Source: JBEIHX01 sp044375455 (lineage in GTDB: Bacteria > Pseudomonadota > Alphaproteobacteria > Caulobacterales > Aquidulcibacteraceae). From it: a stretch of 29,193 nucleotides of DNA. The translations under genes were made by a program, and so were the position numbers. This document shows positions 7,610 through 15,441 of this stretch, one piece after another (position 1 is the first letter of the stretch; each line of letters opens with the position of its first letter). The notes beneath the pieces are model-generated. The model was given only the letters and a program-made list of their open reading frames with translations. It searched no databases and was not told where the DNA came from. Location of the stretch: the NCBI GenBank assembly GCA_044375455.1, contig JBILMQ010000009.1, forward strand, positions 1-29,193, given 5' to 3'.

Positions 7610-8139
7610 GCAGGGCGCTCCAGTGCCTGTCCCATCGCTCATGGTCTGCCCCAATCCGTCTGACTGTCGAGGCCGTCTGACTGTCGAGGCCGTCTGACTG
7701 TCGAGTCCGTCTGACTGGTCCGATCCTTCCGAACGTCCTTGCTGAGGAACCAGGCTGGCGCCAAGAAACATGCTGTGCGCATCGCGCGCCATAGGTGACG
7801 GCGCGGGGGGGCTGGATCGCCGGGGCCGCCTCGTCTGCCGCCTGTTGCGGCGGTGTTCGGCCCGGTCGTGCGCCAGGCGAGACCCCGAGGGGCTCGAATC
7901 GCCGGGGCCCGGTCCGCTGCCCTGCTTTCTCTCTTGATTGCCCGCTGCCGCGGTGAGCCCTGCCAATCGTAAACGCCGTTGTCGCGCGCAGATCGGCGCA
8001 TCCCCAGCTTCTCGCATGGGATTTCAGGCTTATCCGCCTCTTCTTGGGCCTTACCGGCTGGCGTCCGGATTCAGGCCTCGTTAACGAAAAACCGGTGGGC
8101 GGCGCGATTTAGGAACTTGACCAAAAAAGGGCGACATTC
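7610..8139. other. non-coding gap between HAD gene and nrdA control region
   Basis: No supported gene; overlapping open frames on the minus strand cross the tandem array and have no motif. Contents seen: the 17-bp tandem array (7656-7723), two copies of ATCGCCGGGGCC 82 bases apart (7816-7827 and 7898-7909), and a perfect 10-bp palindrome TCGTTAACGA (8078-8087). TTGACC at 8117-8122 could be a -35 element for nrdA, but its spacing to the AT-rich NrdR box is long. Confidence 0.5.
7656..7723. repeat. tandem repeat, about 4 x 17 bp
   Basis: Unit CCGTCTGACTGTCGAGG at 7656-7672 and 7673-7689 (identical) and 7690-7706 (last base changed). A fourth copy at 7707-7723 is identical for 11 bases and then diverges. 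It shares a CTGTCGA-type core with the 17-bp array at 6595-6645 and, in inverse orientation, the CTCGACAG core with the 18-bp array at 6541. Confidence 0.88.
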
Positions 8140-8155
8140 CCACTATATCTAGCGT
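8140..8155 (+). promoter_or_regulatory. NrdR box 1 upstream of nrdA
   Basis: The 16-mer CCACTATATCTAGCGT agrees at 13 of 16 positions with the NrdR consensus acaCwAtATaTwGtgt, including the invariant C and G nine bases apart. NrdR is the zinc/ATP-cone repressor that shuts ribonucleotide reductase genes down when dATP is high. The second box starts exactly 31 bases later. The AT-rich core probably overlaps the -10 region of the nrdA promoter. Confidence 0.8.
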
Positions 8156-8170
8156 ACGGTCCGTGCGAGG

Positions 8171-8186
8171 ACCCAAGATACAGATT
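8171..8186 (+). promoter_or_regulatory. NrdR box 2 upstream of nrdA
   Basis: The 16-mer ACCCAAGATACAGATT agrees with the NrdR consensus at 11 of 16 positions. On its own it would be weak. It begins 31 bases after box 1, the three-helical-turn spacing at which NrdR boxes normally pair. It ends 56 bases before the chosen nrdA ATG, which supports that ATG over the earlier in-frame one at 8189. Confidence 0.65.
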
Positions 8187-8242
8187 GATTGCCCGGGTTT
8201 CGCCACAGTTGGCGGTCCGTGCGGCACGTTGGGAGAGGCCAA

Positions 8243-10126
8243 ATGCATCGAGCCGAAGCGCGCAGCTCCATAGGTTCCACGCCAGCAGCGCGCACTGAGA
8301 GCCCGCGCGGGAAGCCTCGTCCTGTTCGCGCCAGACCTGCCATCGCCTCCGAAATCAGGATCGATCGCTCCCGCGACGCCCTGCTCACCGACTTTGGCAG
8401 GACCACGCTGCAGGACCGCTATCTGCTGCCTGGGGAGTGCTACCAGGACATGTTCGCCCGGGTGGCGACCGCGTTTGCGGACGACCTCGACCACGCCCAG
8501 CGCATCTATGACTACATTTCGCGGCTTTGGTTCATGCCTGCCACGCCCGTGCTGTCCAATGGCGGGGCCGAGCGTGGTCTTCCGATCTCCTGCTTTCTGA
8601 ACGCCGTCGACGACTCGCTTGATGGCATTGTCGGCGCCTGGAACGAAAATGTATGGCTCGCGTCCAATGGCGGCGGGATCGGCACGTATTGGGGCGGCGT
8701 ACGCTCAATCGGCGAGAAAGTCGGCCAGAATGGCCAGACATCCGGCATCATCCCGTTCATTCGCGTGATGGATTCTTTGACGCTGGCGATCAGCCAGGGG
8801 TCGCTGCGCCGGGGCTCGGCGGCTGTCTATTTGGACGTGCATCATCCGGAGATCGAAGAGTTCCTGGAGATACGCAAGCCCTCTGGCGACTTCAATCGCA
8901 AGAGTCTCAACCTGCACCATGGTCTCAATATCACGGATGAGTTCATGGAAGCGGTGCGCGAAGACAACGATTTCGCGTTGCGCAGCCCGCGCGGGCACAT
9001 CGTCAAACACGTCTCGGCGCGTAAGATCTGGCAAAAGATCCTGGATCTGCGCCTCCAGACCGGAGAGCCCTATCTGATCTTCTCCGACACAGTGAACCGG
9101 GAGATGCCCGCCCACCAGCGTGCGCTCGGTTTGTCGGTCAAGCAGTCAAATCTGTGTTCTGAGATCATGCTGCACACCGGGCCTGATCATCTGGGCAACG
9201 ACCGGACAGCGGTATGCTGCCTGTCCTCCTTGAATGCGGAGACCTATCTTGAATGGAAGGACCATCCGGTCTTCATCGAAGACGTCTTCCGCTTCCTGGA
9301 CAATGTGTTGACGGACTTCATCGAGCGGGCGCCAGACGAAATGGCGCGCGCCCGCTATTCAGCGACACGCGAGCGGTCGGTCGGCCTTGGCCTGATGGGT
9401 TTTCACTCATTTCTGCAGGCGCAGGGCGCGCCGTTTGAGAGCGCGGCGGCGAAGAGCTGGAACTTCCAGATGTTCAGGCACATTCGCAAGCAGGCCGATC
9501 AGGCGAGCGTGAAGCTTGCCCGCGAACGCGGCCCATGCCCGGATGCGGCCGACCAGGGCGTGATGGCGCGCTTCACCCACAAACTGGCGATCGCGCCGAC
9601 AGCTTCCATTTCCATCATCTGCGGCGGGACAAGCGCCGGCATCGAGCCCATTCCCGCGAACATCTATACGCACAAGACGCTGTCTGGCTCATTTTCCGTC
9701 AAGAATCCGTATTTGGAGCGGGTGCTTGAGGCCAAGGGGCGCAACACGGCGGACGTGTGGGGGTCGATCCTGGAAAACGAGGGGTCGGTTCAACACCTGG
9801 AGTTTCTCAGCGAAGGGGAGAAAGCCGTCTACAAAACGGCGTTCGAGATAGACCAGCGCTGGGTGATCGAACTCGCCGCGGATCGCACGCCTTACATATG
9901 TCAGTCACAGAGCCTCAACGTTTTCATTCCGGCTGATACTGACAAATGGGACTTGCACATGCTCCACTGGATGGCCTGGGAGCGCGGCGTGAAGTCCCTT
10001 TACTATCTTCGTTCCAAGAGCGTTCAGCGCGCCGCCACCGTTGGGGCCGAGACCAAGGCGGAGAAGACTGCGGACGACTTCAGGTTGGCGAAGACCGACT
10101 ACGAAGAGTGTCTCGCCTGTCAGTGA
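8243..10126 (+). CDS. nrdA: ribonucleoside-diphosphate reductase, alpha (large) subunit
   Basis: The catalytic subunit that reduces ribonucleotides to deoxyribonucleotides. In the 627-residue form, Cys117 (PISCFLN) and Cys326 (AVCCLSSLN) are the expected active-site redox pair. Cys305 and Glu307 lie in the finger-loop NLCSE, and the C-terminal shuttle pair is CLAC (623-626). The start at 8243 has GGGAGAGG at 8231-8238; the ATG at 8189 lies almost on the second NrdR box and is rejected. The conserved barrel begins about residue 45, so there is no room for the N-terminal ATP-cone of E. coli NrdA, implying no dATP off-switch on this subunit. No nrdB is adjacent; the beta subunit must be encoded elsewhere. 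Two NrdR boxes upstream indicate NrdR repression, and a terminator follows. Confidence 0.95.
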   Translation: MHRAEARSSIGSTPAARTESPRGKPRPVRARPAIASEIRIDRSRDALLTDFGRTTLQDRYLLPGECYQDMFARVATAFADDLDHAQRIYDYISRLWFMPATPVLSNGGAERGLPISCFLNAVDDSLDGIVGAWNENVWLASNGGGIGTYWGGVRSIGEKVGQNGQTSGIIPFIRVMDSLTLAISQGSLRRGSAAVYLDVHHPEIEEFLEIRKPSGDFNRKSLNLHHGLNITDEFMEAVREDNDFALRSPRGHIVKHVSARKIWQKILDLRLQTGEPYLIFSDTVNREMPAHQRALGLSVKQSNLCSEIMLHTGPDHLGNDRTAVCCLSSLNAETYLEWKDHPVFIEDVFRFLDNVLTDFIERAPDEMARARYSATRERSVGLGLMGFHSFLQAQGAPFESAAAKSWNFQMFRHIRKQADQASVKLARERGPCPDAADQGVMARFTHKLAIAPTASISIICGGTSAGIEPIPANIYTHKTLSGSFSVKNPYLERVLEAKGRNTADVWGSILENEGSVQHLEFLSEGEKAVYKTAFEIDQRWVIELAADRTPYICQSQSLNVFIPADTDKWDLHMLHWMAWERGVKSLYYLRSKSVQRAATVGAETKAEKTADDFRLAKTDYEECLACQ

Positions 10127-10170
10127 GACAAACTTTGCCGGACCGGTTGTCCTGACACAAATGGCAGAAG

Positions 10171-10198
10171 GCCGCCCCGTCATTGCATTCGGGGCGGC
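10171..10198 (+). terminator. terminator after nrdA
   Basis: GCCGCCCC (10171-10178) and GGGGCGGC (10191-10198) form a perfect 8-bp GC stem with a 12-base loop, followed by TCCTTTCC. It lies 45 bases after the nrdA stop and between convergent genes, so it may serve both strands. The T-tract is weak but the placement is good. Confidence 0.7.
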
Positions 10199-10232
10199 TC
10201 CTTTCCGATGCCGAGGTCGGCGCGTGCGCCTG

Positions 10233-11507
10233 TCAAGCTTCGTTGAAGAGTGTGCGCAGGCTGTGGCTCATCATGCGACCCTCGGGGTCGATGCGCTGGC
10301 GCACCGCCTGAAAGGCCTCCCAGCGGGGGTAGAGATTGCGCAGCCTGGCGGCCGTCTGGGTATGCACTTTGCCCCAGTGCGGTCGCCCGCCGTGGTCCAT
10401 GAGGATTGGTTCCACAAGGCGAAACAGCGGATCTGGATCAGCACGCCAGTACTGATGAACGGCGATGGAGGTGCGCGCGCCGCCGAAGAACGGTGACAGC
10501 CATACGCCATCGCCTGCGACGCTTCGGAACTCGAACGGGAAGGCGACCGCGTGCTGCGCCTTGCGGACCGCTGCGAGGCTTGCCAGCAAGGCGGCCGGGC
10601 CTGCTTCTTCCGGCACGTGGATCTCCATCTCGTTGAACCGCACATTTCGCGCACTTGGAAAGATCACATGCGCCGGGCCTACGCGCTGGGTTGGCCGGAC
10701 CAGCCGCACAAGCTGGCGCTGGGCCAGCCGGCCCAGAAGGGGCATTGCCTGCGTCACTTGGCTCAAGGCTTCCATAAGTCCGTCATCGTCGCCGCTCTTG
10801 CCCAGACGATCGAGCGGGTCCTGGGTCAGATTGAGCGTCTTTAATATGACCTGATCGGTATACGGAAAAACCCAAAACTCGACATGGCGGTTCGCACGTT
10901 GGAGATCGCTCCACGCCTCCAGGACCTGCGCCAGTGGCGCGCAGCGCACCTGTTCGATGAGACGATAGGCGGGAAGAACTGAGAATTCGATGCGGGTGAG
11001 AACACCGAGTGCGCCGAGCGACAACCGGCCTGCTTCGAACAGATCAGGGTCGCTCTCTGCACTGGCGTGGCGTATCTTGCCGTCGGGGGTCACCAGTGTG
11101 AACCCGCGCACGAAGGTTGGAAACGCCCCGAGTGATCGCCCGGTCCCGTGCGTCCCCGTCGAGACGGCTCCGGCCAGGCTTTGGCGGTCGATGTCGCCCT
11201 GGTTGGGCAACGCCCAGCCCTGCGCCGCCAGACTGCGGGTGAGGACATGCAGCGCAATGGGGCCGGGGGCTTGCGCCACCTCGCCGCTGACGCGCACCTC
11301 CTGGTCCTGCCAGGCGGAAAAATCAATGATCGCAGACGCGTCGCTGACCAAGGGTGTGAAACTGTGTCCGGCCCCGGCCGGCCGCAAGCCCCGGCGCGTC
11401 GCCAACAGCCGGGCGAGTTCTTCGGTATCGCGGGGGTGCAGTATCTCACCGGGGCCGGTCAGGCGTCCCGACCAGTTGCGCCAGAGCGGGGCGGAGTTGG
11501 CGGTCAT
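10233..11507 (-). CDS. FAD-dependent sugar-lactone oxidase (D-arabinono-1,4-lactone oxidase family)
   Basis: A 424-residue flavoprotein of the VAO/ALO family, which oxidises aldono-lactones or alditols. The N-terminal FAD domain shows LRPAGAGHSFTP (41-52) and GAVSTGTHGTG, the family's flavin-binding segments. The C-terminal ALO domain ends with RPHWGK (375-380), the conserved HWxK motif, then LYPRWEAFQAVRQRIDPEGRM. There is no signal peptide, so it acts in the cytosol or loosely at the membrane. The substrate is unknown; vitamin-C-type lactones, L-gulono-lactone or alditols are all possible. It is divergent from uvrB with an 86-base spacer and converges on nrdA. The ATG at 11507 has no strong ribosome site. 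Confidence 0.9.
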   Translation of the reverse strand: MTANSAPLWRNWSGRLTGPGEILHPRDTEELARLLATRRGLRPAGAGHSFTPLVSDASAIIDFSAWQDQEVRVSGEVAQAPGPIALHVLTRSLAAQGWALPNQGDIDRQSLAGAVSTGTHGTGRSLGAFPTFVRGFTLVTPDGKIRHASAESDPDLFEAGRLSLGALGVLTRIEFSVLPAYRLIEQVRCAPLAQVLEAWSDLQRANRHVEFWVFPYTDQVILKTLNLTQDPLDRLGKSGDDDGLMEALSQVTQAMPLLGRLAQRQLVRLVRPTQRVGPAHVIFPSARNVRFNEMEIHVPEEAGPAALLASLAAVRKAQHAVAFPFEFRSVAGDGVWLSPFFGGARTSIAVHQYWRADPDPLFRLVEPILMDHGGRPHWGKVHTQTAARLRNLYPRWEAFQAVRQRIDPEGRMMSHSLRTLFNEA

Positions 11508-11558
11508 GGCCCATCACAGACCGGCAGGCCCAGGTCCGTCAAGCGCGCATGCGCCCCC

Positions 11559-11587
11559 TTTCAGCCGGACGGGCGAGCGCTTATGTT
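11559..11587 (+). promoter_or_regulatory. possible uvrB promoter for a leaderless transcript
   Basis: TATGTT at 11582-11587 would place the first transcribed base at the uvrB ATG (11594). A weak TTTCAG at 11559-11564 lies 17 bases upstream. There is no Shine-Dalgarno before that ATG, which fits leaderless translation. No alphaproteobacterial LexA box (GTTC-N7-GTTC) is seen in the spacer. Confidence 0.25.
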
Positions 11588-11593
11588 CTGCCC

Positions 11594-13867
11594 ATGCCGA
11601 AAAAATCCCTTCAAACCGGAGCGCAAACCGGCTTGGCCGTCGACGCACTCTCCAATCAGGCTCTGGCCGCCTGGACCCCATACCGCCCGGCGCGGCCGGA
11701 GAAGTCGGAGGGCGGGCGACAGTTTGCGGTTGTGTCTGAGTTCACTCCGCAGGGCGACCAGCCGCAGGCGATTGATCAGCTGACAGATGGCATTGTGAAG
11801 GGTGAGATTGACCAGGTGCTGCTTGGCGTCACAGGGTCAGGCAAGACCTTCACGATGGCCAAGGTGATAGAAGCCGTCCAGCGGCCTGCCCTGATCCTTG
11901 CCCCCAACAAGACACTTGCCGCACAGCTCTATGGAGAGATGAAGAGTTTCTTCCCCGAGGCTGCGGTTGAGTACTTCGTTTCCTACTACGATTACTATCA
12001 GCCGGAAGCTTACGTTCCCCGGACCGATACGTACATCGAAAAGGAAAGCTCCATCAACGAGCAGATAGATCGGATGCGTCATGCGGCAACGCGCGCGATC
12101 CTCGAGCGCGACGACGTCATTATCGTGGCGTCGGTCTCATGTATCTACGGCATCGGATCGGTCGAAACATACACCAGCATGACGTTCTCGGTCAGGGCCG
12201 GCGAGCCGACTGACATGAAAGGCGTCGTGCGAAACCTCGTTGCGCTGCAGTACAAGCGCAATGATCAGGCGTTTCAGCGAGGCGTATTCCGTGTGCGCGG
12301 CGATACGCTCGAGTTGTTCCCGGCGCACCTTGAGGATCGCGCGTGGCGCATCCTGTTCTTTGGTGATGAAGTCGAGGCCATTCACGAGTTTGATCCGCTG
12401 ACGGGACGGCGGACTGGCGATTTGGCGTCTGTGAAGGTTTATGCGAACTCCCACTATGTTACGCCGAAGCCCACCCTGCAGCAGGCGGTTGATCTCATCC
12501 GGGCAGAGCTCAAGGAGACACTCTCTGGTTTTGAGAAGGAGGGAAAGCTCCTTGAGGCGCAACGCCTCGCCCAGCGCACGGAATTTGACATTGAAATGAT
12601 GCTGGCGACAGGCTCATGCGCCGGAATTGAGAACTATTCGCGCTATCTGACGGGTCGAAGGCCTGGTGAACCTCCTCCGACCTTGTTTGAGTATCTGCCA
12701 GAAAATGCCCTTCTGTTTACAGACGAAAGTCATGTAACTATTCCCCAGATAGGCGGCATGTTCCGTGGCGACTTCAACCGCAAGAAGACGCTGTCTGATT
12801 TCGGATTTCGCCTGCCGTCATGTATGGACAACCGTCCCTTGAAGTTTGAGGAGTGGGACGCGATGCGTCCGCAGACGGTGCATGTGTCTGCAACGCCTGG
12901 CCCATGGGAGTTGGACCGCACCGGCGGCGTGTTCGTAGAACAGGTCATCCGGCCGACCGGGCTGATCGACCCGCCGGTTGAAATTCGCCCCGTTTCGACG
13001 GGCGGCTTCAGTCAGGTAGACGATGTCATCTCGGAGGCGAAAGTCGCCGCCGAGCGCGGGCTGCGCACCCTTGTCACAGTCTTGACGAAGCGCATGGCGG
13101 AGGACCTGACTGAGTTTATGTACGAACAGGGTGTGCGGGTCCGCTATATGCATTCTGATATCGACACCGTCGAGCGTATCGAGATCATCCGTGACTTGCG
13201 GCTTGGCGTCTTCGACGTGCTCGTGGGCATCAACCTGCTGCGCGAGGGGCTCGATATTCCAGAATGCGGACTTGTGGCCATACTTGATGCAGACAAGGAA
13301 GGATTTCTTCGCAGCGAGACGTCCTTGATCCAGACGATAGGGCGCGCAGCGCGAAACATTGACGGCCGCGTCATCCTTTATGCAGATAATGAAACCGGCT
13401 CGATAAAACGCGCGTTGGGCGAGACCTCGCGCAGGCGTGAGAAACAGTCGGCTTACAACGCAACTCACGGCATAACGCCTCAGTCGGTGCGCAAGAACAT
13501 CGCGGAAATTCTGGAAAGCCCCTATGAAAAAGACCGCGTCACCGTGGAGGTCAAACGCGGCAAGACCGGCGCGCTGCAGGATTCTGGCGAGTTTATCGGG
13601 CACAATTTCCGCGCCCATATCGCTGATCTGGAAAGACAGATGCGTGAATATGCGGCGGATCTCGATTTTGAACGGGCGGCCCGCCTTCGCGACGAGATTC
13701 GCAGGCTTGAGGCGACGGAGCTCGCGGTTGCTGATGATCCCTTGGCGCGGCAGGCGCAGGTGAGTGAGAAGGCGCAAGAGAGCCTTGCCCGCGATCCGCG
13801 CCCGGGCGGGCGTTCAAGCGCGGGCATGCCCGGCGCCCGCGGGGGCAAGGGGCGCGGCCGCAGGTAG
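11594..13867 (+). CDS. uvrB: excinuclease ABC subunit UvrB
   Basis: The damage-verifying helicase-like subunit of nucleotide excision repair, which works with UvrA and UvrC. In the 757-residue form the Walker A is GVTGSGKT (78-85) and the DNA-clamping beta-hairpin begins YYDYYQPEAY (131-140). Motif DESHVTIPQIGGM, SATPGPWE, the helicase motifs LREGLDIPE and QTIGRAARN, and the C-terminal UVR coiled-coil (DLDFERAARLRDEIRRLE) all follow in order. The N-terminus has about 40 extra residues before GRQFAVVSEF, and the tail is Gly/Arg-rich. The ATG at 11594 is chosen over 11549 because the latter adds only low-complexity residues; neither has a ribosome site. It converges to within two bases of the lipoprotein gene's stop. 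Confidence 0.96.
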   Translation: MPKKSLQTGAQTGLAVDALSNQALAAWTPYRPARPEKSEGGRQFAVVSEFTPQGDQPQAIDQLTDGIVKGEIDQVLLGVTGSGKTFTMAKVIEAVQRPALILAPNKTLAAQLYGEMKSFFPEAAVEYFVSYYDYYQPEAYVPRTDTYIEKESSINEQIDRMRHAATRAILERDDVIIVASVSCIYGIGSVETYTSMTFSVRAGEPTDMKGVVRNLVALQYKRNDQAFQRGVFRVRGDTLELFPAHLEDRAWRILFFGDEVEAIHEFDPLTGRRTGDLASVKVYANSHYVTPKPTLQQAVDLIRAELKETLSGFEKEGKLLEAQRLAQRTEFDIEMMLATGSCAGIENYSRYLTGRRPGEPPPTLFEYLPENALLFTDESHVTIPQIGGMFRGDFNRKKTLSDFGFRLPSCMDNRPLKFEEWDAMRPQTVHVSATPGPWELDRTGGVFVEQVIRPTGLIDPPVEIRPVSTGGFSQVDDVISEAKVAAERGLRTLVTVLTKRMAEDLTEFMYEQGVRVRYMHSDIDTVERIEIIRDLRLGVFDVLVGINLLREGLDIPECGLVAILDADKEGFLRSETSLIQTIGRAARNIDGRVILYADNETGSIKRALGETSRRREKQSAYNATHGITPQSVRKNIAEILESPYEKDRVTVEVKRGKTGALQDSGEFIGHNFRAHIADLERQMREYAADLDFERAARLRDEIRRLEATELAVADDPLARQAQVSEKAQESLARDPRPGGRSSAGMPGARGGKGRGRR

Positions 13868-13869
13868 GC

Positions 13870-14481
13870 TCAGCCCGCTGTGGGGCACCCGTCGATCAGC
13901 ACCCAGGCGCTTGCCTGGGCAAGCGCGGTGCGCGCCGCCTCGCCAAGTTTGGCGGCGATGGATGTTCGATTGCGCTGTGATGGAATGCTGCTTTCGAAAC
14001 GTCGCTGGGCGCGCACCTGGCGTGTTTGCGGGTCGATGGCCCTCACACTGAACGCGATATGGGCGCTGAGATCGCCGCCCTCAGCTTCGAGTCCGTCAAA
14101 GGCGTGGAGGTCCCATGCGAGGTCGCATGTGGCCCGGACGCCCTCTGTGCTGCGCACCCCGGCCTTGATCTTGCCGGACCTCTCGAGGGTTGCGATCCAC
14201 AGCGTCTGCAAGAGGGCCGGCGCGGCGTCTGTCCATTCTGCGCGGGCGAGATACGCCACGCGTCCGCCGGGTTGCTGCATGACAAGTTGGGCGCCTGCCA
14301 ACTCCTTGGACGTGACTGGTTCACGCACGCTGACGATCAGATCCGGGCGCATAGGGGCGTCAAAACCTGGCGGACCTGGTTCGAGGCGAAAGATATCCGG
14401 TGCGGGTGCGGGCTCTGGCCATATCTGGACGCAGGCGCCAAGCCCGGCGAGCGAGGCGATGACGATGGCGCGGCGGATCAT
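13870..14481 (-). CDS. ABC-type transport auxiliary lipoprotein (PqiC/LptE-like, MCE operon)
   Basis: A 203-residue lipoprotein: the signal peptide MIRRAIVIASLAGLGAC ends in the lipobox LGAC, with Cys17 as the lipidation site. The mature part fits the ABC-type transport auxiliary component family, in which a PqiC-like protein sits in the outer membrane and works with MCE proteins. Its ATG overlaps the mlaD-like stop by four bases (ATGA), so it is the last gene of the mlaE-mlaF-mlaD unit. This set therefore lacks a separate periplasmic MlaC, and the lipoprotein probably takes the outer-membrane end of the bridge. The stop is two bases from the convergent uvrB stop, leaving no room for a terminator between them. 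Confidence 0.85.
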   Translation of the reverse strand: MIRRAIVIASLAGLGACVQIWPEPAPAPDIFRLEPGPPGFDAPMRPDLIVSVREPVTSKELAGAQLVMQQPGGRVAYLARAEWTDAAPALLQTLWIATLERSGKIKAGVRSTEGVRATCDLAWDLHAFDGLEAEGGDLSAHIAFSVRAIDPQTRQVRAQRRFESSIPSQRNRTSIAAKLGEAARTALAQASAWVLIDGCPTAG

Positions 14482-15437
14482 CGGGGCAGCTCCACTTCAG
14501 GGCGCTCGACGCCGGCGGCAAAGCGTCCAGGGTCATTCTGCAGGTTTGCCGCAAGGCCCTCCAGGCGGACCGCCAGCCTGCGCAGATCGCGGGCGGTGAG
14601 ATCTGCCTGGGGCAAAGTCTGCGCCTGCACCTGATCCATCGTTGATTGTGTTGTGGCGGCGAGGCCGGCGACGGTGTCGGCGGCCCGGCGTACAGTCTCG
14701 CTGGCCCGTCGGGCCTCAGTCACGGCGCTCGAGATTTCGCCGCTGAGACCGTCAAGGCGTGCGTCGGTGTGACCTGCAAGGGCTTCGAGTGCGGCCGCCG
14801 CCCGCGCGCCTGCCGCTGCCGCTGTGCGCGCTTCCTCAAGGGCGGCGATGGCGCGATGTGCGAAGGCGTCATTCTTCGCGAGGGCCTGGGAAACCCGCGC
14901 GGTGCTCTGCAGCGTGACAGACAGCGCCTCAATGTTCTGTGGCGTCAGAAAGTCATTGATCGCGCGGACTGCCTCATTGGCCTGGCGAAGAAACCCTTCC
15001 GATCCCTGCACGAAGGCGTCGAACTGTGGCGGTGCAGCTTTGATGCGTGCGACAACGCCCCTGCGGATCTGCTGCAATGACTGATCCGTGCCCCCTGCCA
15101 TCTGGATCAGCGAAACGCCGGTGATCGGATTTGTCTCCAGTTGTGCTCTGCTGTCGGGGCGCACTGGACCGGCGGCGTCCACCCGGATGCGCGCGACGAC
15201 CCGGCTGCGGTCTTCGGGGTCGATCGACAATCGGGTGACCTCGCCGACTTTAATGCCATTATATCTGACCTCGCCACCCTGGCTGAGGCCGCGCACGGCG
15301 CCGTCAAAGACCACATCGAACACCCGGTAGCGGCGGTTGAAGTCGAAATTTGACAGCCAGACTGCAAACACGGCTGCGGCGATGAGCGCAATCAGGGTTG
15401 CCGCGCCGATCAGAACGTAGTTGGCCTTGGTCTCCAT
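14478..15437 (-). CDS. MlaD-family MCE-domain protein
   Basis: A 319-residue substrate-binding protein of a phospholipid/lipid ABC transporter. One N-terminal membrane anchor (about residues 7-28) is followed by a single MCE domain (about 38-115), with VRYNGIKVGEVTRLSIDPED and NPITGVSLIQM as the typical beta-strand blocks. A long helical C-terminus rich in Ala, Glu and Arg (about 120-300) is likely to form a coiled-coil needle, as in PqiB- or Mce-type tunnels, rather than the short MlaD tail. It starts five bases after the stop of the ATPase gene and overlaps the lipoprotein gene. It is expected to form a hexamer in the inner membrane facing the periplasm. Confidence 0.92.
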   Translation of the reverse strand: METKANYVLIGAATLIALIAAAVFAVWLSNFDFNRRYRVFDVVFDGAVRGLSQGGEVRYNGIKVGEVTRLSIDPEDRSRVVARIRVDAAGPVRPDSRAQLETNPITGVSLIQMAGGTDQSLQQIRRGVVARIKAAPPQFDAFVQGSEGFLRQANEAVRAINDFLTPQNIEALSVTLQSTARVSQALAKNDAFAHRAIAALEEARTAAAAGARAAAALEALAGHTDARLDGLSGEISSAVTEARRASETVRRAADTVAGLAATTQSTMDQVQAQTLPQADLTARDLRRLAVRLEGLAANLQNDPGRFAAGVERPEVELPR

Positions 15438-15441
15438 GGGG

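Noticed and set aside
7816..7909. Two copies of ATCGCCGGGGCC as an attachment-site pair
   Set aside because: Only 12 bases of GC-rich word, 82 bases apart, with no integrase or insertion between them.
12818..13777. Long minus-strand open frame opposite uvrB
   Set aside because: Antisense shadow of uvrB helicase motifs; no start signal and no recognisable protein.
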